Shown: in pieces, positions 38,601 through 50,600 of the stretch
How the letters are laid out: each line of letters begins with the position of its first letter
Position numbering within the stretch: the first letter of the stretch is position 1
NCBI GenBank assembly: GCA_022494885.1
Contig: JAGVSM010003420.1
Span: forward strand, 1 to 64,000
DNA from: Micrasema longulum
Taxonomy: Eukaryota; Arthropoda; Insecta; Trichoptera; Brachycentridae
Direction: 5' to 3'
Length of the DNA: 64,000 nucleotides
Position numbers and translations under genes: made by a program
Notes under the pieces: generated by a model
Seen by the model: the letters and a program-made list of their open reading frames with translations, nothing else
Database searches by the model: none
Told to the model about the DNA's origin: nothing

Positions 38601-41600
38601 AGACAATTTATTTATGCGAAACTTCATGGTTGCCATCTATAAATATATTTTTTTAAATTATTCCTAATTTTTTATATTTTATTTTCGACATTCAGTAAGA
38701 ATCTCCAATTCGTGGCATGCATCAACTTTTCTGATTCCCTACGACCAATGTCCTGAAAGATTTGACATTTATTTTCAAATACAGGAATTAAGGTACATTT
38801 GGCTGTATATTCAGCTCTTTAGGTAAAAACCTGCATTGAACTAAAATGTTTACAAAATTTAAATATGATACAAAACTAAATTTGATCAGACAATTGACAG
38901 TTTGGTTACATTTAATACATTTTTTTAAAAGTATAGCTTAATTTATAAAACATATATATTAATATACGAAAAACGTACAATATTATGAAAATAAATTGTT
39001 GGTAAAAATTGTACAATTAACATAAGAAAAAAAAAACAATATTAACAACAACGATAACACAAAATAAGAAGAAAATACATTGTATGAAAAAAAAATTTTT
39101 TAATTGATATGGATTTTTGAAATTAAATGGAAAAAAAAGATAAAAAAGCAGGTAAAATAGAAAAAAAATCATAGAACATAATATAAAAACTGAAAATATA
39201 AATAACGTTGTGTAGAAAAGTTGTGAGAAGTCAGCCTCGTGGTGTAATAGTTAGCGCGTTTGCCTACCATACAAGAGGTCTTGGGTTCGATTCTTGACAT
39301 GGTTGATATGAAATATTTATTTAAAAAGGTGTTTTCACACTAGAATATTTCCTGGTACCTGAAGCGAAAGACTAATCATCTAACCTTCATGTAACAAAAA
39401 TGATCAAGATACGCAGCGATTGGTGTACCAATACAATGCCCTATGCACCATTAGGTGCGGAAAGGTAATGGTGATGTGTTCAAATAAATATCTTATTACC
39501 TAAGCTCAAAACACCAAACTTCTGAGTTTTGAGAGTAAGTGCTTGAGAAGAGGGTATAGGGTGATTCGATGTTATAACTAACATTGAAGTCCGAGAACGG
39601 ACGCAGCAGCCTCCTATAACGAGCGTCTTAAGGATGCGGCGGTGGACCTGGCTTGGACACGTACTGCGCATGCCTCAGGAAAACCTAAACCCTAGTTGCC
39701 TCTTCTTTAAACCTGCGGGATCACGCCATCCTGGAAGGCCGTCATTGACGATCTTTAGACTTTATTCGGCGGAATTAAGGGGCGCTGGATTGACATGAGA
39801 AGAAGCGAGAGTGCTGGCTGGCGATAGGGTCTCCTGGAGGCAACTGGTGATGTCCACATGTTCCACTTAAGAGCGGACGTGGAAAAGAAGAAGAACTTAA
39901 TAACTGTTGATTCGATATATCAGTTTTTTTTTGTTATTAATTTTTAAGAGTAAGTCCGCGACACTAGCCAGGGATTCGTCACAGTTGGAGTATCATCAAA
40001 TATTTTTTTGATAACACGTGACGACCTTTTTTACGTAGCGTCACGTCTGATTACGATGAAATCCCATTAGAAACTGAAGGTTTGGAAGGCAATCGCCCAC
40101 GGAATGAAATATAAATAATTTAATTATTTATACGTCATCGGGTAAGGCACCTCTGTTTACATTACAATGGAATTCCATTAAGAGGTATCAGAAAAACCTT
40201 ACTTTAATAATATATTATAAAAGTGCTTATTTTCTCTTTCTACATAAGGAAGTAAGTAAATAGGTACTATTAGGTCTTGTTATATAATTTCGTAAGAGTA
40301 ATTTATATTTTATAACTTCCCATGGTACATACTACAAACAAAATACCTACCTTTAACTTAATTAATAATTACGTCCGGTGATTTACGTACATACCTGTTT
40401 TTTATCTCATTCACCTAATCCTACATTTTACTTTCGATATCAGTCATTTTATATAGATACGACTATATTCATTTGTTGTCAAAAATTTACGATGGGAGGT
40501 TCAGGTCCAATCGCTGGTTTCCAGATTAAGAAAGCTGTGTCATCTATTCTGCTCACTTGGAAACATCTTAGACATTGGCACTCACAGAACTGTGTATTTC
40601 GCTATTTTCCAAGTCAGTGGCAACCTGTGGTATAATGGGCTGGGGTGGTTGCACTGCGTCTATCATGAACCCCCTAATAAACGTACAAAAATTAATACTA
40701 AGAGTGACGCTGCGATGTCCCTCCACTTTCCCATCAGAGACATTGTTCCAATTCATGAAGTTACTGGACATTAGACATTTAAAAAAAAAGATTGTTTGAC
40801 ACATTTCTGGTCATGCGGCTACAAGAATAGATCCCAGCAGAATACTCGTGCGAGATTTTCCCGTATTTTAAATTATTTAATACCAAAAACACGTAGTTTT
40901 GATTAGAAGAATTTATCTTTTGTGGTCCCAAGAGTGTTCAGTGTCCTGGATGAATATATTGAGTTCTCCAAAACGAACGCCATTTTCAGGAAGAGTTTAC
41001 TAGTCTGGATCTAAGTCTAAGATCTCTAGTCTAAGGGAAGAGACCAATGCAGGAGCCTGCTGCGAGATATTACATAGATTTATATACTATTAAGCGTGTT
41101 GTCCAAATGTCCTCAAAAATATATGTATGTTTATGTAATAATATTTCATTTTCATTTTTGATATTATTTAATTATGTAGGTACGTGCTTCCACTTTCCAT
41201 TATGTTGTATCCCGACTCAACACAGGGCCCTTGGCCTCAGCGAGTTTGGGATACGTTTATTATTATATTTTTGTATAATATATGTGTATTTGTGTAAATA
41301 AATAAATTTTACCTACATATTTTTAAAAATCACCAGATATTTTGACACCAGGGCTGGTATTCTGAACGGAATTACGCGCGAAGAGATCGCTCTGTTAGCG
41401 TGTATTTTGCGTTCAGAATACCACCCCAGAGTTGTAATATTCTGTCATTAGTTTATATACTTAGAAGATGTATCACCAATCAATTGTTAGTGTAATGTAT
41501 AGTGATGCAAACGTTTTTATCACTTATCCGCGACAATATAAATCCGCAAATTTATTAACATACTGCCATATTGTAAATGAGGAACTTCAGCCCTACGGGA

Positions 41601-44600
41601 AATTGGATACAAAAAATGTTTTCTTACGCGGGGTAAAAATTAGAGCATTAAATTGTACTACAAAATTTCTTGAAAATGTACAGAAAAAATAATAAAAAAT
41701 ACTTTGATAAAAACGCACTACTTTAAATGACGTCACTGGTTCATGTGAATCAACCTATGATCTGAGAGCTATGGAAGATTTCCGGTCTGTTTGTCGCTTC
41801 TGGACCAATAGGAAAAACTGAATGAGAATAAGCGGAAATGAACCTCTGACGTTACACGCGGAGTTATTTCAGAAATACAAAACTTTGAAAATCGTAGCGC
41901 CGATAATACGATATATAAAAATTAAAAAAAAAAAAATTGACTTAGTTTAACAGTCTATTAACAAATAAAAAATTCAAAAAAAAACACTGAACTTCCTCAT
42001 TGTATATTTATTATAACATACATACGGATTTAATAACGGTTAAGGAATTAATTTTACAGATTGTTTGTAAATTCAAGTAGAAAAAATATTTAACTGGTGG
42101 ATATAGCCTTTTAAAACGATTAAAAAAATAACAATTTAAAATTACTGAATTATCAATTATAAATACCTAAATGAGAAAAAACGGGTCAAAGTTTAATTTA
42201 CATACTTTTTGTTAAATACAAAATTGTTCATAAGTTTTAACTAATTATTGTAGGTTATCGTCTTATAGTTTTGTAACAATATGTTTTGTTTTGTATTAAG
42301 GTACCATAATTTTGTTTAAAAATTAGACACGTACAAAATTAAAAAAAAAAATTACAGTAATCAACAATGAATTAATTAATTTTTAATTTATTTAGAGAAA
42401 TACCTTTCAATGAGAAAATAATATTTAGTTTAAGCATAAGTTATGTGCTTTTTTTTCAAAATTAAAAAATGTACACCTAAATTGAATACTAATGATTTTA
42501 ATAAAATTACTCGTATAAATAAAGTTATTAATGAAACTTCTTGGTTTAGTTTTACTTTTTAATTATTTTGACCAACGAACGGTTTCGCCTAAGAAGGCAT
42601 CTTCAAGACTGGTGAATTGCTTACAACGTTTACAGCTTTTAGACTATTCCCAACAAATAAAAATAATAAATAAAGTGGAACTAAACCAAGAAGTTTCATT
42701 GATAATTTTATCAAAATCATTAACTATGGAGTTTTATCAAAAATGTCAACATAAAACATCAATATTATCAAAATCGTTAAGCTCATTCGAAAGATTTTTT
42801 TGTTCAACAAGATGCTCTGTTTGCTTTTAAGTTACATCTATTATTTTATTTTATTATAAGCTTTCAAACTGGATTGTCAAGAAGATGAAAGTGAACATTT
42901 TCGACACTGTCATCGGTTCATGTTTAATCGAGAAATGAAGCTGCCAAAGCCGCTCGAAACATTTGCGCAGTGTACGGTGAAGATGATATGAAGTATTGGA
43001 CGATTTCTTGTATTTTTTTTTATGTCATCTTGTCCTCTTCATTTGGAAAAAGATGGAAACAATTTATGTTAACACCCAATACTCTTCAACACCATTCATC
43101 AACACATTTATCAACACATGCACAATAATATTTATCAACACATGCATGGACTAAAAGCATGACCATTTGAGTTGTTTGTGATGAAATCATCTAATACTCC
43201 ATAAAACAGATGAAATATCATCACTCGTGGTAAAATTATTGTACAAAATATTTCAAAGCTTAATAATGTTAATAAACCGTTTTGTATTGTAGTTTCGTAC
43301 AGCTAAAAACGTATTTCTGAATATGTCATTAGCATTGTTATCTGAGCATTTTCGACATCTCTTTCTGTTCATGTTTAATCGCGGGAATAAAGCTGCTTAA
43401 AATTAAAAGCAAAAGTTAAAATTAAAATGAAAAGTGTAAATTAAAATTAAGTTAAACGTTTAAATTAAAATTAAGTTAAAAGTTTAAATTAAAAGTTAAA
43501 ATTAAGAATTAAAAGTTATTATTGTTTTATGTTTTTTCTTTATATATCCTATATTTTTCTTTTTCTTTTCATGTACTCGTATTTAAAATTATATAAACTC
43601 TTATTAATAAACAACTAAAACAGTGTAAGTCACTCTCCAAGCACAAGAGTTAGTCTCTTTTTTTGGAGAGTTACAGTGATAACATTTACTAGATGTGTTA
43701 AAGTAGATATGTTTAGAATTTTACAAAAACATGTACTTTTTATGAAATTTATGAATATACCAAATACCGTAGAGGTATTAGTTATCAGTCATTATATTTT
43801 TAATAATATACCCAATTAGAAAGAACTGGACAAGTTTAATTCACATTGATAATACAAATAAATGGCCGTGAATACTTTTTTTCGTTATTTCTCTATCAAT
43901 TTATTCTAAACAATTGCGCCAAATCCTTGAAGATATTTCTTTGAGCCAGCTCGTAATCCGTGATACAATTAGAGAACAAATAATTACCTACACATTAGAT
44001 TCGCGAAATCCGCCTTTTTATTTTTATTTAAAAGGCAGTGTTTTTATTGTTGCAACGTATATTTAACTATAATGACTTTAGAATTACCGACTGAAAAGTA
44101 AATAATAATTTTTTGCTCACTAATGCGTTGAATTTAAACGAACAATGTAATAAAAACAGGGTTATATGAAAGGACATAATTGACATGGACACAAACCAAT
44201 AAAATCATTTTCGAAACCTAGAATTGATAAGATGTGAGCAATCTTAATTGAACAATGTTTGAGTATGTCCAAATGCTTGCAGACTGGCTGGATTTCATCC
44301 CTAGGGAGTTATTCACATTTAAATTTAGATCAACAGAGAGGGAAAACATTTTTGAGAAGGGATATGGAAGTCTAGGCATTTACAGGGCTTATGACCTGTC
44401 ATTGGCTGGTTTAAGAGCCACTTTACACACTGTGTAACATTCACCATTCTGCCCATGTTTGAACATCCACATTTCCTCAACTCTTCCATCTGTTGACTTT
44501 TGTGAAGTAAAAGAGCTGAAATCTTTATCGTGTGGGTGAGATTCATCCGGCTGAACCAAATCACCTACTAGGCAACGCTTGAAAACAATTTTCCTATTTT

Positions 44601-47600
44601 TATACTTCTTCTTTTACCAGGTAGTTAATTCAATGACAGGTCATTAGCCCTGTAAATGCCTAGACTTCCATATTCCCTTCTCAAAAATGTTTTCTCTCTC
44701 TGTTGAAATAAATTTAAATCTTAATTGATTAATAAAACTCATTTCATAAAAAAATAATAAAAAGGATATTTAATATTGTAAAATTGTATACTTAATTCAC
44801 TAGTAGGCATTGAGATATAATATATAAAAATAACACTCCATACAAATCCGAGCTAAAAAGGACAGGAATTGACCAGCGGCAATAGCATATATCGTCACGT
44901 CGACTTTGACAAGCAAAACAAGTAGCACAGTAAAAAGCACGGACTGTTTACATCGCTCTACTGTAAGTTATATTCAGTGTGTCGCTCCCTTTCGCATACG
45001 CGTCACCTTTGTTTACCGTTTTGCTTTACGCCCGACTAACTGAGCATGACGGAGACAGGAAATAATTTGACATTAAAATAGCTATTTTAAACAAATATTG
45101 ATTAAGATAAGAACATTACTTGCCGGTGAAAGGTTATACTATCGCTTTTCCAGGTCGATTTGTGCAGTATCTTAGCGTACATATAGGCATTTTAGTAATT
45201 TCGAGGAGAAAAGTAGCTGGCAAACGCTCGCAACAGACTTAAGTCCGTTCTATCAAACATAGACCAATTGGCCGCAGATTGGCTAGTTTTATACCTTAAT
45301 GCTAGTAGGTTTGTTTATTTAGCTCCACACAAAAAAATGTCTGCCCTAAAACAGGTTGTACCTAGTTAAGCAGACTACACATGATCTAGAAATATCTATT
45401 ACCATAAAAAAACGTAGTAGTAAAGATATTGTAATTTTGTTAATTAACAATTATTCTTATTAATATATTTTAGTGATGAATTATTTTGAATTTATTTTAT
45501 TTTTATTTATCAAAAAAAAACAACAGCCATTAAAACAAAAAAAATATATTTACAAATAAACCAAAATTATAGGCCAATTATAGTTTTTTAAACATTACTA
45601 AATACAATGTCAAAAAAAATAAGAAAAAAGGCGTACCTTGAAATAGCCACTCCGCTTCATTCCACATGTAAAAAATAAATAAAATATCACAATAACAATA
45701 AAATAATAAAAAAAAGATAAGAAAAAGTTTTTTGTTTACTCGGACTTAAAAATCCTTTCGCCGGCGGATCCATGCGGATTAATACGGAGCTATCAATCCT
45801 CCCTTCTTTCTTCTTTCAAACAAGAGAAAATAATTACAATATTAAAGTGTACAAAAAATAAAATATTAGGTAGGTACAGTTAGATTAAATTATAATTATT
45901 ATTTTTAATTAGAGTTCTAGCATTTTCTTTAAATTCGTTTAAAGCGGGGAAATATATATCTGTTTCAGCAAATAACCTAATCAGTGTATGTAACGGTTGC
46001 TTATTAAAATGCATGGCGTTTTGGTTTTATATTTTTGTGCAACACCAACCATGTATGTTAAAGGTTTGCTTACTTAAGTCTGTTGATTAGCTTAAAAAAT
46101 AAATTTAAAAAAAGTGGTTGTGTATTTATTATTTATTTTCTTTATTAGGGCCTACTACCAAAACTTGATAACATCGGCCAAAAACAAGTTACATTTATAA
46201 ACATAAGAAAAACATAAACATACAGGAATAACAATATAGATACAAACAAAAGACAAGAAAAATATAAGTACAAGAATAACATCAAAATATCAATTGTAAT
46301 AATAAAAACATATCCAAACCAACATAAATTGAAATAGGCACTAATAGAAAAACCCTGTACAAATATTTAATAGCATTTAGAAATATTTAAATTTGGAATT
46401 CCTACGCAAACGAAAGTCAAGCCCCGGAAAAATCAGTAATTTAAAAAAAATCGTAATTTTATAGGTACGCACCTTATTATTTACTGCAGAATCTCAATGT
46501 TGCGTTGCTCTGTTATTTTTTTTTAATGTATTGAGAAAAGGTTATTTGTACAAGTAGGTGTGTGGTGCGTGAGAAATTGTGATGCAGCCTATTAAACATT
46601 ATGTACGCTGTAAGATCATAGCGCACAGATTCGACCTTATTTAGATTATGAAGTCATAAGATGGCGAAACTCGGGTAATAGGTACTCTCGGTAATGTGGG
46701 AACGGTGCGGCGTATCAGACGTTTCCTCTAATCACAATCATTTCTTCACTTCGATTAATATTTCACAATAGTACTTGGATCTGAGTAACAAGCTAATGAC
46801 TTCCCCCGTTCTTTCGCGAATTCACAATGGTGTATTGGGTAGGGAAAAAGGAAAACCAACACAAATTCACAGAGCTGAAATCAATTTGAAGCTGGCTATC
46901 GAAACTGTCGATACTAAGCAAAGTTATGGAGAAGATAATTTATTACGAACTATTCAGCAGTCTCAAGCATCAAATTCGACCACAACAACACGGTTTTGTC
47001 AAGGGACGCACCGTTGAAACGAATTTAGCATGCTTTAACGGAGGCGTTAAATGTCTCGATGGATAAACCCATCCAAGTCGATGTCATACAGTCGAACTTG
47101 GTTATTACGAGGAAGATGGGACCGATTGAATTTGTTCGTTATAAGCGTTACTCGTTATACCAGAGAAAGATTTTTTTATACAATCGCTATTGCACATTGT
47201 CACTAACTAAACAATTCAATTTTTTTTTAAATGTTAGGGAAAATAATAATAAATGCTTACAAGCATACCTATCACATGAAGACATTATTACATTTAAAAT
47301 CGTCATTTACAAATTGTTTTGCGAACTTGCAAATCCTGCGTTTCTTTGGATACAAAACCATTGGAGCAATGCTTCATCGACATTAGTACGATCGCACTTT
47401 CTAAATTTTTTTGTGTCCGTGATATTCTTTTCAAATACAGACAAATAAACATCCTTATTTGTCCACAATGTTGACACTGCGGATGAAGATAGAGAAAACT
47501 TTGTACACACTTCCATATTTTTTGCGACACGTTCGATTTTACGAATAATTGCCACTTTTTCACGAATTGAGACACCTCCTCTTGTTAGTAGACATGTTTA

Positions 47601-50600
47601 TAATTCAGGGGTTAAGTTTTAACTGATCTGATCTATTTTAACTGATTTGACATCACCCACTTGTAATGTTTATTGTGCATTGAAATAAGCATAGAACAAT
47701 ACAAATTCTAAAAAAAACCCGTAACAACCCCCGAAACAAGCATGTCATTCATAAACTGCAAAAGCAGCTGTAAATTGTAACAATGTGCCGAACCGGCCTG
47801 TACTAAGTTCACAAAGCTTGGATTTTTTTAAAACCATGTGTTCATTTTTCAATATTGTCGGCGAAAAATCAAATGAGGTACTTAGACACTTACATAGTTA
47901 TCGCAAACACAATCCGATCCCAACGCTCGGCGGTATTTATCCTTTACGTCAGCCGACCGTTTGGATTTTATTACTTAAGCTAGGGTTTCCTAGGCCAGCG
48001 GTGCCCGTATTTTAACGGCCGTAGTGAACGGTGATGCGGTGGACAGCCGTCGTAGTGGTGACTAGAGAGTGGTTTTATTTTTTAACGGTGTTATCAACAC
48101 CATTTTTATAGAAAACCACTCTCTAGTCACCGTTACGACGGCTGTCAACCGCATTAATGTTCACTACGGCCGTTAAAATACGGGCACCGCTGTCCTAGGA
48201 AACCCGAGCTTTAGGTTCTTATTTCGAAAATGATGTTTTTAACAATTGAATATGTTTTGTGTAATTTTTGACAGTATTTTTGTTCGGTATGTCCGAGAAG
48301 TAGCTCGTTATAACAGTGAATAATTGTATGGGAAAAACCATGAACTAAAATGTCAACTAATGTTTCCTCGTTACATCCGAGATCTCGCTATTTCCGTGAT
48401 CGTTATAACCGAGTTCGACTGTATATACCGACTATTCGAAAGCGAAATTAATTATAAAATACTTTGACAAAAACTTTGGAGTTATGGCATAATTAATATT
48501 AACATTTAGAAAATAACACATAATGAGAACAACAAAGAAACAAAGCAAGTTTAGCACCTTTTAACTAAATATAGCACAACAATATATACGCCAAAAACCT
48601 TTTCTTACACAAGCAGAACAAATATATAAAAAAACGCTTTTAAGAATAAAAAAAAAAGTGAATCTACTAAGGGAGATAGGTCATTAACATCACATGCCAT
48701 GCAGATGATAAGTTTGAAATCATTTTTAGTTAAGTATCTATTATATTACAACCGTATAATTGTATATACGATAGTAGATTTCAATAAATAAATTAATGAA
48801 AATATTTTAAAAACAGACAATATTTATCTCTGTTTCGGATTAAAAATATAATTATGCATGTGAAATAGAACCAAGATCCTGGACGAGTTCATTCGAGGCA
48901 GTGAAATATTGCATAAAATACCTTTAAAATCCATATTTATTCTCTTTTATTTTTTCCAAAATGTACTCTAAGAAAAGATAAGTATCACATTATACGAATA
49001 TCGATAAAAATGTGGGAAATGGATTGAGAAAAAATAATTGTATATTCATTCATATTTTTTTAAATAAAATTATTAAAAAATAGGCCTTCAAGAATACGCG
49101 ACATGATTGATCGTGACACTCGTCACGTCAAGATTCAGTTTTGTCTACAGTGTTAGGCATTTTTGCTTACTATGTGTATGAGCCGATATTTTTGCGCGGT
49201 TTTTAATAAGGATTTTTTAGTTGTGAATTATTAAATAATAGTTTTGCGGTATTTATGACATTTTCTTCCAGACAAAATGCACAAAAAAATGATACAAAAT
49301 AACTTATGTACCTATGTAAATAAACGCAGATGAAATAATATATTTATTTATTTAACGTTTTTTACATAATGTTATTTGTACATTGGCGGGCTTATTGCCA
49401 AATGGAAATTTCTTCCAACCAATAAAATAAAAGTTTAATTTTTATAATTCAAGTTACAGAACATATTCAATAGAAAATAAAGATTAAAAAGCTAAAGATA
49501 TATAAAAACAGAAATAAACGTATTTGTTTATAAATTACCTTAAATCAAAACTATTACTCAATGAGAAAAAGGAAACAGAGGAAAAAGGAAAGGAGAAGAG
49601 ATTAAGGAAGAGAAAGGAGATGTTTCTCCAGAAATGATTTAAACAAAGAAAATGTAGTAGCAATCTTTGATGGTGGATGGGAGATGATTACACAGTCGAG
49701 CCGCATGGACACTATATGAGTTGGAGAAGAAAGAGGAATTGTGAATGGGTATTAAGAGAGTGCCTTGAGTATTAGAACAAATGAATATACGACGCTCACT
49801 TCATACAAAGTTCATACTTGAATGATTGAACGTGAAAAATTCACGTGAATCGTAACGGGTAAGGGGCGTGGCCAATGCAATGAAGCGTTTGCGCGGGAAC
49901 TCAAAATTATAAATTCAAAATGAGTTTTAATGCAACTAATAAGTGGATTTTTTTTAATCGAAAATATTTTATAGACACGTATTTCGTCATAATATTTTTA
50001 AAAAATTGAAATATCCCTTTTGCTAATTTTTCATTATTTGAGTTTATAGTAAAGTATGGGATAAAATCATAGTTATTCAACCAGAACCTATATGAAATGG
50101 AATAGTCGACGCTCAGACGCTGAAGTCTTATTGGGCATTTTATCAAAATGATGCAGGGGCTACAGTATTTACACAGTATTCCATTATTAAGAAAGTTGTA
50201 TCACTAGAATTATTCAATCAGAGAGATAACAAAAGACTCCATTACAAATCACTCAAAACTTTGCCAGTTTAAGGAATTTTGTGGTTCTGCATCATTTTAG
50301 AGCAGTATCATTCTTATATTTTTAAAATTTATCAAAACTATTATCATAACTCCCAATTATAACACTCGCTTTACTTAAAATTATAGTTTGGCGATCCCTA
50401 AAATTTGTAATAAATATGGTAGTAAAATTTTAAATTATATTGTATCTCATATTTTTTATTTAATTGCCACCGACATTAGATTTAATAATAGATGTAACAA
50501 GAATAGTTGGTAAAATACAAACGTACAAAGTTATAAGCCCATGTATTGAAAATATTAAGCGCTTCGTTTTATTTATGTTTCTATTAAATGTAAATTGCTA

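Larger units (their letters stand above)
47089..48421 (-). mobile_element. pogo/Tigger-like DNA transposon, deleted
   Basis: Starts CAGTCGAACTTGGTTATTAC and ends with the complement CGTTATAACCGAGTTCGACTG; TA flanks both sides (47087-47088, 48422-48423). It is 1333 bp, of which 233 is the inserted palindromic MITE. It carries a broken transposase on the minus strand and lacks room for the DDE domain. Confidence 0.88.
46770..48480 (+). pseudogene. LINE reverse transcriptase fragment split by a DNA transposon
   Basis: Left part (46770-47088), in shifted frames: [23 protein letters not shown] bases (47008 region, CAACACGGTTTTGTCAAGGG) and [13 protein letters not shown]. The right part resumes at 48422 with the equivalent of YTDYSKA (CGACTATTCGAAAGCG). 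The join DVIYTDYSKAF is RT motif A, the first catalytic Asp region. A pogo-like element sits exactly inside it. Confidence 0.7.
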
